Assembly: GCA_930990975.1 (NCBI GenBank)
Contig: CAKNRR010000005.1
Coordinates: forward strand, 1-64,000
DNA from: an uncultured Clostridia bacterium
GTDB taxonomy: Bacteria > Bacillota > Clostridia > Christensenellales > UBA1242
Direction: 5' to 3'
Length of the DNA: 64,000 bases
Under the pieces are notes generated by a model. That model saw nothing but the letters and a program-made list of their open reading frames with translations, was not told the DNA's origin and did not search any database. Position numbers and translations under genes: made by a program. Below are positions 52,451-61,271 of the stretch, piece after piece; within the stretch, counting starts at the first letter, position 1, and every line of letters starts with the position of its first letter.

Positions 52451-53449
52451 ATGGAACTATCAGAGCGCAAAAAGAAAATTTTATGTATGGCTGTTGAAGA
52501 ATACATCAAAGATTGTTCTCCAATTACAAGTGGGGGGATAAAAGATGTTACTTCACTTAATTGCTCAACAGCGACACTTAGAAGTGAGCTTAATGCGCTT
52601 GAGGCTATGGGATTTTTAAAGCAACTTCATACATCAGGAGGGCGTATACCTACTGCGCAAGGCTATAGATATTATGTTGAGCACCTTCTTGAAAATGCCG
52701 AAGCCAGCGAAAAAGAACTTGACAATGTCAAAGAACTTATCTCGTCAAAGACAAGTAGTTTAAATGAGATTGTTTCTGGGATTGCTAAAATTGTCAGTGA
52801 AGCAACAAATTATCCAACTGTAATCATGGTTGATGGAATGGATAATTTGGTGTTGACAGATTTTAAAATAATTCCACTTCTTGAAGATAAGGTTATGGTG
52901 CTTATTGGAACAATTGCTGGATATATAAATCAAACCTTAGATGTCAGTGCAAGCATAGAAGATTGCAACAATGCGTCAATCTATCTTACAAAGCATTTCA
53001 AAGGCGAGACAATTGGCTTTATGATTGAGAATATTGAAGAGCTTGAAGAAGGCATGCTAAGTGAAATTGAAGCTTTTCAAAATGTTGTAAATTCTCTTAT
53101 AAAAGGTTTGAAAAAACTTAATAGTCAAAGATATCTGAATGTAAGAAGAGAGGGGAGTGCGAAACTTCTTGAAAACAAAAATGAAGTTGAAGATGCTAAA
53201 AAAATCCTTAATGTGCTTGACGATGAAAAAGAATTGTCAAACATGATGGAACTTGAAGGAAACGGTAATATAGAAGTCACTGTAGCGGACGAGAATGCCA
53301 GTTGCTCGGTGGTGAAGGCTCCAATATGTGTCAAGGGAAAACAACTTGCATCTATTGGTGTAATTGGACCTCAGCGAATGGATTACGCAGGGATAGCCTC
53401 AGCTTTAAAGGTAGTTATTGACAACCTAAATAACTTAAAAGGAGAATAG
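52451..53449 (+). CDS. hrcA: Heat-inducible transcription repressor HrcA
   Basis: 332 residues. The N-terminal winged helix (ILCMAVEEYIKDCSPITSGGIKD, TATLRSELNALEAMGFLKQLHTSGGRIPTAQGYRYYVEHLL) is followed by the GAF-like and dimerisation domains, ending VIGPQRMDYAGIASALKVVIDNL. HrcA binds CIRCE and is folded by GroEL, so misfolded proteins relieve repression. The CIRCE site is 23 bases upstream. It is the first gene of hrcA-grpE-dnaK-dnaJ, and grpE starts at its stop codon. Confidence 0.97.
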   Translation: MELSERKKKILCMAVEEYIKDCSPITSGGIKDVTSLNCSTATLRSELNALEAMGFLKQLHTSGGRIPTAQGYRYYVEHLLENAEASEKELDNVKELISSKTSSLNEIVSGIAKIVSEATNYPTVIMVDGMDNLVLTDFKIIPLLEDKVMVLIGTIAGYINQTLDVSASIEDCNNASIYLTKHFKGETIGFMIENIEELEEGMLSEIEAFQNVVNSLIKGLKKLNSQRYLNVRREGSAKLLENKNEVEDAKKILNVLDDEKELSNMMELEGNGNIEVTVADENASCSVVKAPICVKGKQLASIGVIGPQRMDYAGIASALKVVIDNLNNLKGE

Positions 53450-54202
53450 ATGTCTAAGCAATTTAGCGAAGAGATGGAAGATAAGTGTTGTTGCAATCAT
53501 GAAGAAGGCGCATGTGATTGCGAAAATGGCGATTGTGATTGCGGTTGCAAAGAAGGGAAACCTTGCACTTGTGAAAATTGCAATTGTCAAGGGCATGACG
53601 AAAATGAAAAAGATGAGTGCAATTGTCAAAAAGAAGGCTGCCACTGTGGCAACGAAGATTGCAAATGCGATGGCGAAAGACCATGTGACGAAGAATGTTC
53701 TTGCCATGGAGAATGCAACTGCGAAGAATGCACTTGTGAAGAGGAAGGAAAAGAATGTACTTGCGATGGACAGGAGTATGACAAAAGCATTGAATATCTT
53801 AACCTCGCAAGACAAATTCAAGCCGATTTTGAAAATTTCAGGCGTCATGCAATTGAAGATATAAAACAGGCAAGACTAAATGGTCAAGCATCAGTAATAG
53901 AAGTATTTTTACCTTGCCTTGACACTTTCAAAGAAGCAAAAAAATCTATTACAGATGAAAATGTGCTTAAAGGTGTTGAAATGATTGAAGAAAACATTAA
54001 CAATGCCTTAAAATCTATTGGAGTTGAAAAAATCAATTCAATAGGAGAAAAATATAATCCGCATATGCACAATGTTATTGCAGTTATGCGTGATGAAAGC
54101 AAAGATAATGATATCATCTTGGATGAATACCAAGCAGGATATAAATTGAACGATAAAGTTATAAGATATGCTAAAGTCATAGTCAATAAAAAGGAGGGTT
54201 AA
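53450..54202 (+). CDS. grpE: GrpE with metallothionein-like Cys-rich N-terminal domain
   Basis: 250 residues. The C-terminal part (about 110-250) is ordinary GrpE, the nucleotide exchange factor of Dna[43 protein letters not shown], and the beta-wing with [15 protein letters not shown] and [12 protein letters not shown]. The first 105 residues are not. They hold 27 cysteines (residues 13-105), mostly as CxC pairs (22/24, 29/31/33, 39/41, 44/46, 57/59, 64/66, 71/73, 83/85, 89/91, 94/96, 103/105), spaced by acidic residues, Gly, Asn and His, like a bacterial metallothionein. The usual long N-terminal coiled coil of GrpE is shortened. The start has AAAAGGAG and follows hrcA directly. Frame and operon context are normal, so the extension looks genuine. 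Confidence 0.93.
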   Translation: MSKQFSEEMEDKCCCNHEEGACDCENGDCDCGCKEGKPCTCENCNCQGHDENEKDECNCQKEGCHCGNEDCKCDGERPCDEECSCHGECNCEECTCEEEGKECTCDGQEYDKSIEYLNLARQIQADFENFRRHAIEDIKQARLNGQASVIEVFLPCLDTFKEAKKSITDENVLKGVEMIEENINNALKSIGVEKINSIGEKYNPHMHNVIAVMRDESKDNDIILDEYQAGYKLNDKVIRYAKVIVNKKEG

Positions 54203-54206
54203 TATT

Positions 54207-56042
54207 ATGGGAAAAATTATTGGAATTGACTTAGGAACAACAAACTCATGTGTTGCTGTTATGGAAGGTGGAAAACCTACCGTTATTGCAAATGCTGAAG
54301 GAGATAGAACAACTCCATCAGTTGTCGCTTATACAAAAGAAGGAGAAAGACTTGTTGGAAAAGTTGCAAAGCGTCAAGCTATTGTAAATGCAGAAAACAC
54401 TGTTCAATCAATCAAACGAGAAATGGGTACAAACTACAAGGTTACACTCAACGGGAAAGAATATACTCCACAAGAAATTTCAGCTATGATTCTTTCAAAA
54501 TTGAAAGCAGACGCTGAAAGCTATTTGGGAGGAGCAGTTACTCAAGCTGTTATCACAGTTCCTGCTTACTTCAACGACTCTCAAAGACAAGCAACAAAAG
54601 ATGCTGGAAAGATTGCCGGACTTGAAGTTTTGAGAATCATCAACGAGCCTACTGCAGCAGCTCTTGCTTATGGACTTGATAAAGGGGAAAACTCAAATCA
54701 AAAGATTTTAGTTTATGACCTTGGTGGTGGTACATTTGATGTATCTATTCTTGAAATAGGTGATGGTGTATTTGAAGTTTTATCAACAAACGGAAACACT
54801 CGTTTGGGTGGAGATGATTTTGATAACAGAATTATTGACCTTTTAGTTGAAGAATTTAAGAGAACAAACAACATTGACCTTTCAACTGATAAACTTGCAA
54901 TGCAAAGACTTAAGGAAGCTGCAGAAAAAGCTAAGATTGACCTTTCAGCAACTCCTAAAACAACAATCTCATTGCCATTCATTTCAGCTGATGCAACTGG
55001 TCCAAAACATATGGAATATGAACTTACAAGAGCAAAATTTGATTCTATCACAGAAGATCTTGTAAAAGAAACAATAGATTGCACAGTAAGAGCTTTGGCT
55101 GATGCAAAACTTGATAAAAATCAAATCGACAAAGTTATCTTAGTTGGTGGATCAACTCGTATCCCAGCTGTTCAAGAAGCTGTAAAAGAATTCACAGGAA
55201 AAGAACCATACAAGGGTATCAACCCTGATGAATGTGTAGCTGTTGGTGCTGCAATTCAAGCTGGTGTTCTTGGTGGAGAAGTTAAAGATGTTCTTTTGCT
55301 TGATGTTACACCATTGTCACTTGGTATTGAAACTCTTGGCGGAGTGTTTACAAAACTTATTGAAAGAAACACAACAATCCCTACAAGAAAATCTCAAATT
55401 TTCTCAACTGCTGTTGATAACCAACCAGGTGTAGATATTCATGTACTTCAAGGTGAAAGAGAGTTTGCAAATCAAAATAAGACTCTTGGAAGATTCCAAC
55501 TTTCAGATATTCCACCAGCTCCAAGAGGAGTTCCACAAATCGAAGTTACATTTGATATTGATGCAAACGGTATAGTAAAAGTTTCTGCAAAAGATTTAGG
55601 AACAAATAAAGAACAAAATATAACTATCACAGCATCTTCAAATCTTAAAGAAGAAGATATTGAAAAGGCAATCAAAGAAGCTGAAGCTCACGCTGAAGAA
55701 GACAAGAAGCGTAAGGAACTTGTTGAAACAAAGAACCAAGCTGACAACTTAGTTTATGGCCTTGAAAAGATGATCAAAGAAAATGGCGACAAACTTCAAG
55801 AAGAGGATAAGAAAAAACTTGAAGAAGCTATTGAAAAAGCAAAAACCGATATTGCAAGTGATGATATAGAGGTTGTAAAGAAAGCTATTGATGAACTTAC
55901 AAATGTTTCAAATGGAATTGTAAGCAAAATGTATCAATCAGCAGGTGCAACTGACGGCACAAATGCAAACGGAACAAATGATAACAATGGAAACAATGAT
56001 GGCTCTGACCCAGAAGTAGTTGTTGACGACGACAATAAATAA
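54207..56042 (+). CDS. dnaK: Chaperone DnaK (Hsp70)
   Basis: 611 residues, standard length. ATPase domain: [17 protein letters not shown], the phosphate-2 loop [30 protein letters not shown], and [11 protein letters not shown]. The substrate domain starts after the linker [19 protein letters not shown]. The C-terminal lid ends in a Gly/Asn/Asp-rich tail. It binds hydrophobic peptides with DnaJ and is recycled by GrpE. AGGAGG precedes the ATG, five bases after the grpE stop. Confidence 0.98.
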   Translation: MGKIIGIDLGTTNSCVAVMEGGKPTVIANAEGDRTTPSVVAYTKEGERLVGKVAKRQAIVNAENTVQSIKREMGTNYKVTLNGKEYTPQEISAMILSKLKADAESYLGGAVTQAVITVPAYFNDSQRQATKDAGKIAGLEVLRIINEPTAAALAYGLDKGENSNQKILVYDLGGGTFDVSILEIGDGVFEVLSTNGNTRLGGDDFDNRIIDLLVEEFKRTNNIDLSTDKLAMQRLKEAAEKAKIDLSATPKTTISLPFISADATGPKHMEYELTRAKFDSITEDLVKETIDCTVRALADAKLDKNQIDKVILVGGSTRIPAVQEAVKEFTGKEPYKGINPDECVAVGAAIQAGVLGGEVKDVLLLDVTPLSLGIETLGGVFTKLIERNTTIPTRKSQIFSTAVDNQPGVDIHVLQGEREFANQNKTLGRFQLSDIPPAPRGVPQIEVTFDIDANGIVKVSAKDLGTNKEQNITITASSNLKEEDIEKAIKEAEAHAEEDKKRKELVETKNQADNLVYGLEKMIKENGDKLQEEDKKKLEEAIEKAKTDIASDDIEVVKKAIDELTNVSNGIVSKMYQSAGATDGTNANGTNDNNGNNDGSDPEVVVDDDNK

Positions 56043-56096
56043 TTTTATCAAAGGCAGACTTAAAACGCTTTTGAAAGAGAATTGTGAGTAAGAAGT

Positions 56097-56618
56097 ATGA
56101 AAATTTTAATGATAATAGATATGCAAAAGGGTTTTATTAATGAAAATAATCAATTTTTGGTTGATAATATCAATAATTTAATAAAATCAAACAAATTCGA
56201 CAGGATTATTGCTACTAAATTTATAAATAATGGCGAAAACTATAAAAAATTGTTAAACTGGGATGAAATGAAAACTTCTCCACAAACAGATATTGTTATA
56301 GATTTACCAAAAAATGCAATTATCATAAACAAATCTTCTTATGGCTTACCATCAGAATTTTTGCATCTTGACGAAAAGGGAAGAATCAAATTCAATGATT
56401 TTTCCCTTTCTCCAAAAGATGAAATATGTTTGGCTGGGACAGATAGTGATGCTTGTGTTTTGGCTGTGGCATTTCAGCTTTTTGATAATGGTTTTGCTCC
56501 AAAGTTCATTATTGATTCGATTGGCTCATCATCAAAAAGATCAATTTCTTCTTGCGAATTTAAAACTATATTAGAGCGAAATTTTGGCAAAAAAAGTATC
56601 ATAAATGATGTAGATTAA
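56097..56618 (+). CDS. Isochorismatase-like cysteine hydrolase
   Basis: 173 residues of the isochorismatase/nicotinamidase fold. The catalytic Asp is in MIIDMQKGFI (residue ~8), a lysine in SSYGLPSEF or nearby IINKSSY, and the nucleophile in AGTDSDACVLAVAFQLFDNG (Cys near 120). The family hydrolyses nicotinamide, isochorismate or N-carbamoyl compounds; the substrate is not evident. It lies inside the heat-shock operon between dnaK and dnaJ, with a pyrophosphatase-like gene. The spacing (54 bases after dnaK, 10 before the next) suggests co-transcription. Such an insertion is unusual. Confidence 0.85.
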   Translation: MKILMIIDMQKGFINENNQFLVDNINNLIKSNKFDRIIATKFINNGENYKKLLNWDEMKTSPQTDIVIDLPKNAIIINKSSYGLPSEFLHLDEKGRIKFNDFSLSPKDEICLAGTDSDACVLAVAFQLFDNGFAPKFIIDSIGSSSKRSISSCEFKTILERNFGKKSIINDVD

Positions 56619-56628
56619 AGGGGATAAT

Positions 56629-56967
56629 ATGAATAGTATAGATTATCTTGGGAAAGAAGTTGAAGTGATTATGGATAGGCCATTAGGCTCAAGGCATCCA
56701 AAACATGGGTTTATTTATCCCGTAAATTATGGTTATTTGCCAAACACTGTTTCGGGAGATGGTGAAGAACTTGATGCGTATGTACTTGGAGAATTTAAAC
56801 CACTTGAAAAATTTGTAGGCATTGTCAAAGCCATAATTCATAGAACAAATGATAATGATGATAAACTCGTTGTCATGCCAAAGGATAAAGATTATTCTGA
56901 TGAGCAGATAAGAGCGCTTACAGAATTTCAAGAAAGATACTTTCAAAGCGAAATTATAAGAGAATAA
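56629..56967 (+). CDS. Short inorganic pyrophosphatase-like protein
   Basis: 112 residues, much shorter than soluble family I pyrophosphatases (~170). The core is recognisable: VEVIMDRPLGSRHPKHGFIYPVNYGYLPNTVSGDGEELDAYVLG, with the active-site tyrosines (YPVNYGY) and the Asp pair of DGxxLD. The middle Asp of the usual DGDPLD is Glu here (DGEELD). A further acidic stretch, NDNDDKLVVMP, matches the second metal cluster. It may hydrolyse pyrophosphate or a related phosphoanhydride. It is the gene directly before dnaJ (18-base gap), so it is probably heat-shock-inducible. Confidence 0.82.
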   Translation: MNSIDYLGKEVEVIMDRPLGSRHPKHGFIYPVNYGYLPNTVSGDGEELDAYVLGEFKPLEKFVGIVKAIIHRTNDNDDKLVVMPKDKDYSDEQIRALTEFQERYFQSEIIRE

Positions 56968-56985
56968 AGGAAAGAGAGATAAAAT

Positions 56986-58101
56986 ATGGCAAATAAAGAT
57001 TATTATTCTATTTTAGGGGTTGATAAAAGTGCAAGTGAAGATGAGATAAAGTCCGCTTATCGAAGACTTGCAAAAAAATATCATCCAGATTTAAATAAAA
57101 CCCCTGAGGCTGCTGAAAAATTTAAAGATATAAATGAAGCTTATGAAGTTTTAGGCGACCCAAAGAAAAGAGCAAACTATGACCAGTTTGGTTCTGCTGA
57201 AGGAAATCCTTTTGGCGGCGGAAATGCTGGTGGTGGTTTTGGCGACTTCTTTGGTGGTGGCGGTGGCTTTTCTGATATTTTTTCTGATATATTCTCTGCA
57301 TTTGGTGGAAGAGGAGAAACTCGCTCAGTTAAAGGTCAAGACATCAATATTGCAATAAATTTGACATTTGAAGAAGCTTGTTTTGGTTGTGAAAAGAATG
57401 TCACAATTGGCAAACTTGAAAAATGTAGTTCTTGTAATGGAACAGGTGCCAAAAATGGAAAAGACTTCACGGTTTGCAACGAATGTAATGGCACTGGAAG
57501 GGTGAGATACCAACAAAACACACTCTTTGGGACAACAATAAGAGAGGCTGCTTGTCCAAAATGTAATGGAAGCGGAAAGATTATAAAAGAGAAATGTGCT
57601 GATTGCAATGGAAAAGGTGTTCAAAGAGTCAATAAAACGATAAAAGTCAAATTCCCTGCAGGTATTGATGATGGTCAAACACTTCGTATGAGAGGTGAAG
57701 GAAATGCTCCATCAAAAGATGGTGTAAACGGTGATTTAAACATAAAAATTTCAGTAACTCCACATAAATTGCTTGTAAGAAAAGGGAATGATTTGTATTT
57801 GGATCTTTATGTACCTTTCACAATGACAGTGCTCGGAGGCAAGGTTGATGTTCCAACTCCAGAAGGTAATTACAGCCTTAACATTCCAGAGCTTACACCA
57901 AGTGGCACAGTCATGAGAATTAAAGGAAAGGGTGTAAAACAACTCAATAAAGATACAAAAGGTGATTTGCTTGTAACAATCAAGGCAGAAGCACCAAAAA
58001 ATCTTGATAAGCAAACAAAAGCAAAACTTCAAGAAATTGCTCAGCTTATAGGGGATAATTCATATACAAAATATAACAACTATTTAAAAAAGATGAAATA
58101 A
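56986..58101 (+). CDS. dnaJ: Chaperone DnaJ (Hsp40)
   Basis: 371 residues, class A DnaJ. J domain (1-68) with YHPDLNK (HPD motif). A Gly/Phe-rich linker (about 74-108) has [19 protein letters not shown]. The zinc domain has four CxxCxGxG-type repeats: [24 protein letters not shown] and CADCNGKG. The C-terminal substrate domains follow. It stimulates DnaK ATPase and delivers clients. AAAGAGAGAT precedes the ATG. It closes the hrcA operon, although two metabolic genes separate it from dnaK. Confidence 0.97.
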   Translation: MANKDYYSILGVDKSASEDEIKSAYRRLAKKYHPDLNKTPEAAEKFKDINEAYEVLGDPKKRANYDQFGSAEGNPFGGGNAGGGFGDFFGGGGGFSDIFSDIFSAFGGRGETRSVKGQDINIAINLTFEEACFGCEKNVTIGKLEKCSSCNGTGAKNGKDFTVCNECNGTGRVRYQQNTLFGTTIREAACPKCNGSGKIIKEKCADCNGKGVQRVNKTIKVKFPAGIDDGQTLRMRGEGNAPSKDGVNGDLNIKISVTPHKLLVRKGNDLYLDLYVPFTMTVLGGKVDVPTPEGNYSLNIPELTPSGTVMRIKGKGVKQLNKDTKGDLLVTIKAEAPKNLDKQTKAKLQEIAQLIGDNSYTKYNNYLKKMK

Positions 58102-58128
58102 ATAATAATACTACAGTTGAGGAGAAAA

Positions 58129-58584
58129 ATGGAAGCAGTTTTTAAAGAATTTGGAATTAAGTTTGATTTACCAGAGAATACACTGTATTATAACAAAAAT
58201 GATGTTTTAAACATGCTTGGTTTTAGTAAAAAACAGTTGGAAAACTGTATAATGGTAGTAAGGGATAAATTCCTAAATGCTTTTGTTATAGTAAATTATC
58301 TTGGCGAAACTGAAACTGATGATGATTATAAAAAACTTGTTAAAGACTTGATTACAAAGAATAAAGAAGCAGATCTTGAATTGTATGACAGAAACCACCT
58401 TGTATCAGAAGATAAAAGAGTCTTGGATATACAAATATATCATGGATATAATTCTTATACAATAGCTATATTTGCAAAAGTTAAAAATAGGGTATTCTTT
58501 TCCGTGTGTAGCTGTGGAGAAGAAGTACTTTCAAAAGCAGAAGAGTATTCAACTAAGATAATGAAAAATATATTTGATTTGTAG
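58129..58584 (+). CDS. Hypothetical protein downstream of dnaJ
   Basis: 151 residues from ATG 58129, with GAGGAG just upstream; the in-frame TTG at 58117 precedes that site. It starts 27 bases after dnaJ and may be the last gene of the heat-shock transcript. It is a mixed alpha/beta soluble protein with one CSC motif (FFSVCSCGEEVL) near residue 128 and no signal peptide. I recognise no domain. Its place after dnaJ may mean a stress function, but this is only positional. Confidence 0.7.
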   Translation: MEAVFKEFGIKFDLPENTLYYNKNDVLNMLGFSKKQLENCIMVVRDKFLNAFVIVNYLGETETDDDYKKLVKDLITKNKEADLELYDRNHLVSEDKRVLDIQIYHGYNSYTIAIFAKVKNRVFFSVCSCGEEVLSKAEEYSTKIMKNIFDL

Positions 58585-58595
58585 AGATGGTGGTA

Positions 58596-58624
58596 TTGAC
58601 AATTTTAAGTTTTTATGTTAATAT
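58596..58624 (+). promoter_or_regulatory. Promoter of the 58648 lipoprotein gene
   Basis: TTGACA (58596-58601), 17 bases, TAATAT (58619-58624). Confidence 0.7.
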
Positions 58625-58647
58625 ATTCCTATAAAAGGAGTGAAAAT

Positions 58648-58953
58648 ATGAATAAAAAAAGGGTGGCTACGGTTGCTTTGGCTGGTGCATTGGTTTTAGC
58701 TTCAACAGTCGGATTAACAGCATGTGGGAATAAAAATATTTGGGACATGAATTATACATTAAGATATGTTGTAGTAGAGGAAAACGGACAAAGTGTTCTT
58801 CATACAATAGAATCATGGACAGATAGTGAAAGTGAATCTGTAACATTTAGAACATCTTGTTGCGAGAATTATATATGGACATCGGCAAATAATTCAGTGC
58901 TTTATGAAAGCAAACCTGCCGAATATGCTTATGATATTGAATGTCAAGGTTAA
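58648..58953 (+). CDS. Small putative lipoprotein
   Basis: 101 residues from ATG 58648, preceded by AAAGGAG. The signal (KKRVATVALAGALVLASTVG) ends in lipobox LTAC, with the lipidated Cys near residue 25. The mature domain of ~76 residues is beta-rich (MNYTLRYVVVEENGQSVLHTIESW) with a CC pair near the middle and a Cys near the end, possibly disulfide-linked if oxidised. It has its own promoter and a shared bidirectional terminator. The type resembles the 19505 lipoprotein but the sequences are not evidently related. Confidence 0.8.
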   Translation: MNKKRVATVALAGALVLASTVGLTACGNKNIWDMNYTLRYVVVEENGQSVLHTIESWTDSESESVTFRTSCCENYIWTSANNSVLYESKPAEYAYDIECQG

Positions 58954-58974
58954 TAAAAAATAAAGAAAATATAG

Positions 58975-59013
58975 AAAAAATAGGAAGAAATTTACATTTC
59001 TTCCTATTTTTTA
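58975..59013. terminator. Bidirectional terminator between lipoprotein and rsmE
   Basis: AAAATAGGAAGAAA pairs with TTTCTTCCTATTTT around TTTACA, with A and T flanks. Confidence 0.9.
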
Positions 59014-59019
59014 ATCTTT

Positions 59020-59721
59020 TTAGTTATTTGAGAAAATGTTGACAACACTAAGCACTGCTGTGACAGCTGTGTCACATCTTAATATTCTATTGCCGAGTGT
59101 AAAAGATTTGCCGTTGTTTTTTATTATGCTTGAAGCTTCTTCTTCGCTAAATCCTGCTTCATTGCCGATTATGACAGCAATATTTTTTGAGTTTTTTATC
59201 CAATCAATGTCAAATTTGACTTCTTGCTCATGCTCATTTGCAAAAAGTACAACATCAAAGTTTTTTATTTTTTCAAGCATGTCTTTAAACGAAATCATAT
59301 CATGCACTTCGACAAGTTTTGATCTTTCACATTGTTTGCATGCAGTCATCACTTGAGTGTCAACACGCTCTCGTTTAAAAGTTTTAAGCATTGTAAAACT
59401 GCTTGTGAAAAAATATATTTCGCGGACTCCCAGTTCAATGGCCTTTGGAATAATATTGTCAAAATAATCTTTTTTAGGCATCATTTGAAACAAAACAATA
59501 TTATTTTTAGGATTTGCTGGGCAAAGCTCCTTATTATCTATTTGCAGTATGCAATCTTTTTTGTTTATTTTTTCTATAGTGCAATAATAATCATATTCGT
59601 CATTTATTGAAGCGATAACTTTATCATTTTCGCCAAGCCTTAAAACATTTTTCAGATGATGAAATTCATTGTTTTCAATGACAATTTTGTCGCCTTCTTT
59701 TCTACCAAAAAACCTTTTCAT
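59020..59721 (-). CDS. rsmE: 16S rRNA m3U1498 methyltransferase RsmE
   Basis: 233 residues. The N-terminal PUA-like part has MKRFFGRKEGDKIVIENNEFHHLKNVLRLGENDKV. The C-terminal SPOUT knot has NIAVIIGNEAGFSEEEASSII and FTLGNRILRCDTAVTAVLSVV, where LGxRILR is the family signature. It methylates U1498 in the decoding region of 16S rRNA. In other Bacillota rsmE commonly follows dnaJ-prmA; here it lies near dnaJ but on the opposite strand and without prmA. Confidence 0.94.
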   Translation of the reverse strand: MKRFFGRKEGDKIVIENNEFHHLKNVLRLGENDKVIASINDEYDYYCTIEKINKKDCILQIDNKELCPANPKNNIVLFQMMPKKDYFDNIIPKAIELGVREIYFFTSSFTMLKTFKRERVDTQVMTACKQCERSKLVEVHDMISFKDMLEKIKNFDVVLFANEHEQEVKFDIDWIKNSKNIAVIIGNEAGFSEEEASSIIKNNGKSFTLGNRILRCDTAVTAVLSVVNIFSNN

Positions 59722-59857
59722 TTTGACCTCTTTTGCTTATTATATATTAATTGCAAGAAATTGTAAAATAAAATTTTAATTATATAAGATTATAAAAGAA
59801 TCATGATTGTTGCAAATTTATAAATTTAAACAAAAGATTAAGTCAAATGTTTACATT

Positions 59858-59883
59858 AAAAGACCATGAGCTTCATGGTCTTT
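59858..59883 (-). terminator. Terminator of the Cys-rich protein gene
   Basis: AAAGACCATGA and TCATGGTCTTT pair around GCT. It lies just beyond the stop of the minus-strand gene, whose transcript ends in TTTTAATG. Confidence 0.75.
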
Positions 59884-59897
59884 TTTTATAGTGTTTT

Positions 59898-60164
59898 TCA
59901 ACAATTTTTGTTAAGATTTTTGCTTAAATAATATCCAGCCATAAAAAACAAGGCATTTTTGGGAATACAAATTCCATCGCAAGAATTATTGTTTTGATTA
60001 AAATTGTTTGATGGGCAGTTACAGCATGGCTGGCAACAAAAATCGTTGGATGGGCAACAAGGAGGCTGGTTACATGGACAGCTTGTTTGCCAGCAACCAT
60101 TGTTGCAAGGGCACCTGCATAAATCTATGTGGCTTCCCATTCTATAGCATGTATTAATAATCAT
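59898..60164 (-). CDS. Small Cys-rich protein (possible spore coat protein)
   Basis: 88 residues with 17 cysteines, clustered between residues 6 and 65 (CRCPCNNGC, CPCNQPPCC, FCCQPCCNCP). Asn, Pro and Gln fill the spaces. A short hydrophobic segment follows near the C-terminus (ALFFMAGYYLS). TAGGAGGT precedes the ATG on the minus strand. No signal peptide is evident. Cys/Asn/Pro-rich small proteins of this kind are typical of spore coats, and the 15156 protein starts with a similar patch. A metal-binding role is also possible. Composition unlike the GrpE extension: few acidic residues. Confidence 0.65.
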   Translation of the reverse strand: MIINTCYRMGSHIDLCRCPCNNGCWQTSCPCNQPPCCPSNDFCCQPCCNCPSNNFNQNNNSCDGICIPKNALFFMAGYYLSKNLNKNC

Positions 60165-60266
60165 TTTGACCTCCTATAACATTATGTGTTAATTTGGTTA
60201 TTTAAGTGCAAGAAAGCATAATGCAACAAAATTATTCTATATTTTGATTTTGTTTAATAAAATAAA

Positions 60267-61271
60267 ATGATGAAAAATAGTTTATCTGCAATATTTTTAA
60301 TAATAGGGACGGTTGTGGGTTCTGGTTTTATAAGTGGAAAAGAAATTGTTGTGTTCTTTTCAAGATTTGGGGCATATTCTTTTCTTGGAATTTTTCTTAC
60401 CTTTTTCTTTTTTGCTTTTTTATTTTATATTATTTTGAATAAAGGGGAAGAAGCTCTCCAAAGACTTAAGAGTTCAAGGTTTTCTTTTGTAATAAATTTG
60501 ATTATCTGTATGATTTTCACTTCAGCCATGTTTGCAGGTGTCAATAACTTATTGACATTCGACAAAATTTATATAAATTTTATTGTTTTAATCTTGATTT
60601 TGTTTGTTTGTTTTATAATCTTTAAAAGGGGACTTAAAAGTTTAAACAAATTAAATTATTTTCTTATTCCAATAATGCTTGGAATATTGATTATGATTGT
60701 TGCTTTAAAATTAAACTTTTCTCCAATAAAATTTGTTTCATCTCTTGGCGAAATGTCGTTTTTGTATAGCATCTTATATGTCATTTTAAACACTGCAAAC
60801 AGTGCAGTTCTCATTGCTGAGATTGGGAAAAATCTGAATAGAAAGCAAAAAGCACGAGTTTCGATTATTTCTGCACTCGTGCTCATGCTAATACTTCTAT
60901 TAGTCAATATTGTTTTACTTCAAAATTCTTCTTCTTTTGTTGAAGATATGCCACTTATATCTCTATTTTCAGGTTGGCAGAAAGTAATGATGAATATAGT
61001 TGTCTTTATTGGTTGCATAACGACATTATTTTCACTTGTTTTCGTTTCATCTTCTTCAATGCGAGGGCTGTGCAATAATGAATTTATAATTTTTTCTATA
61101 AGTGTTTTAATGCCTGCTATGCTAAGTTTGTTGGGATTTGGATTTATTGTGACATATTTTTATCCCATAACAAGTATTCTTGGAGTTTTTTTGCTATATG
61201 ATTTATTTTTTAAATCTCTTTTCAAGCGGACTAACCAGAAAATACATTCCAGCAGCAAGGATACAAAGTAG
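60267..61271 (+). CDS. YkvI-like membrane transporter
   Basis: 334 residues with about ten membrane segments. The first, AIFLIIGTVVGSGFISGKEIVVFFSRFG, has the GxGFxSGxE motif at the unwound helix of YkvI-type proteins, which belong to the APC transporter superfamily. The middle has LNTANSAVLIAEIGKNLNRKQKARV. The substrate is unknown. The ATG at 60267 has no clear ribosome-binding site. The 3' end overlaps the converging ABC permease gene by 69 bases. Confidence 0.85.
   Translation: MMKNSLSAIFLIIGTVVGSGFISGKEIVVFFSRFGAYSFLGIFLTFFFFAFLFYIILNKGEEALQRLKSSRFSFVINLIICMIFTSAMFAGVNNLLTFDKIYINFIVLILILFVCFIIFKRGLKSLNKLNYFLIPIMLGILIMIVALKLNFSPIKFVSSLGEMSFLYSILYVILNTANSAVLIAEIGKNLNRKQKARVSIISALVLMLILLLVNIVLLQNSSSFVEDMPLISLFSGWQKVMMNIVVFIGCITTLFSLVFVSSSSMRGLCNNEFIIFSISVLMPAMLSLLGFGFIVTYFYPITSILGVFLLYDLFFKSLFKRTNQKIHSSSKDTK

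Noticed and set aside
53435-53864. Long antisense and alternative-frame ORFs over the Cys-rich part of grpE
   Set aside because: They arise from the biased, repetitive codons (TGC/TGT, GAA) of the extension. The grpE frame has the ribosome-binding site, the operon spacing and continues into a conserved domain.
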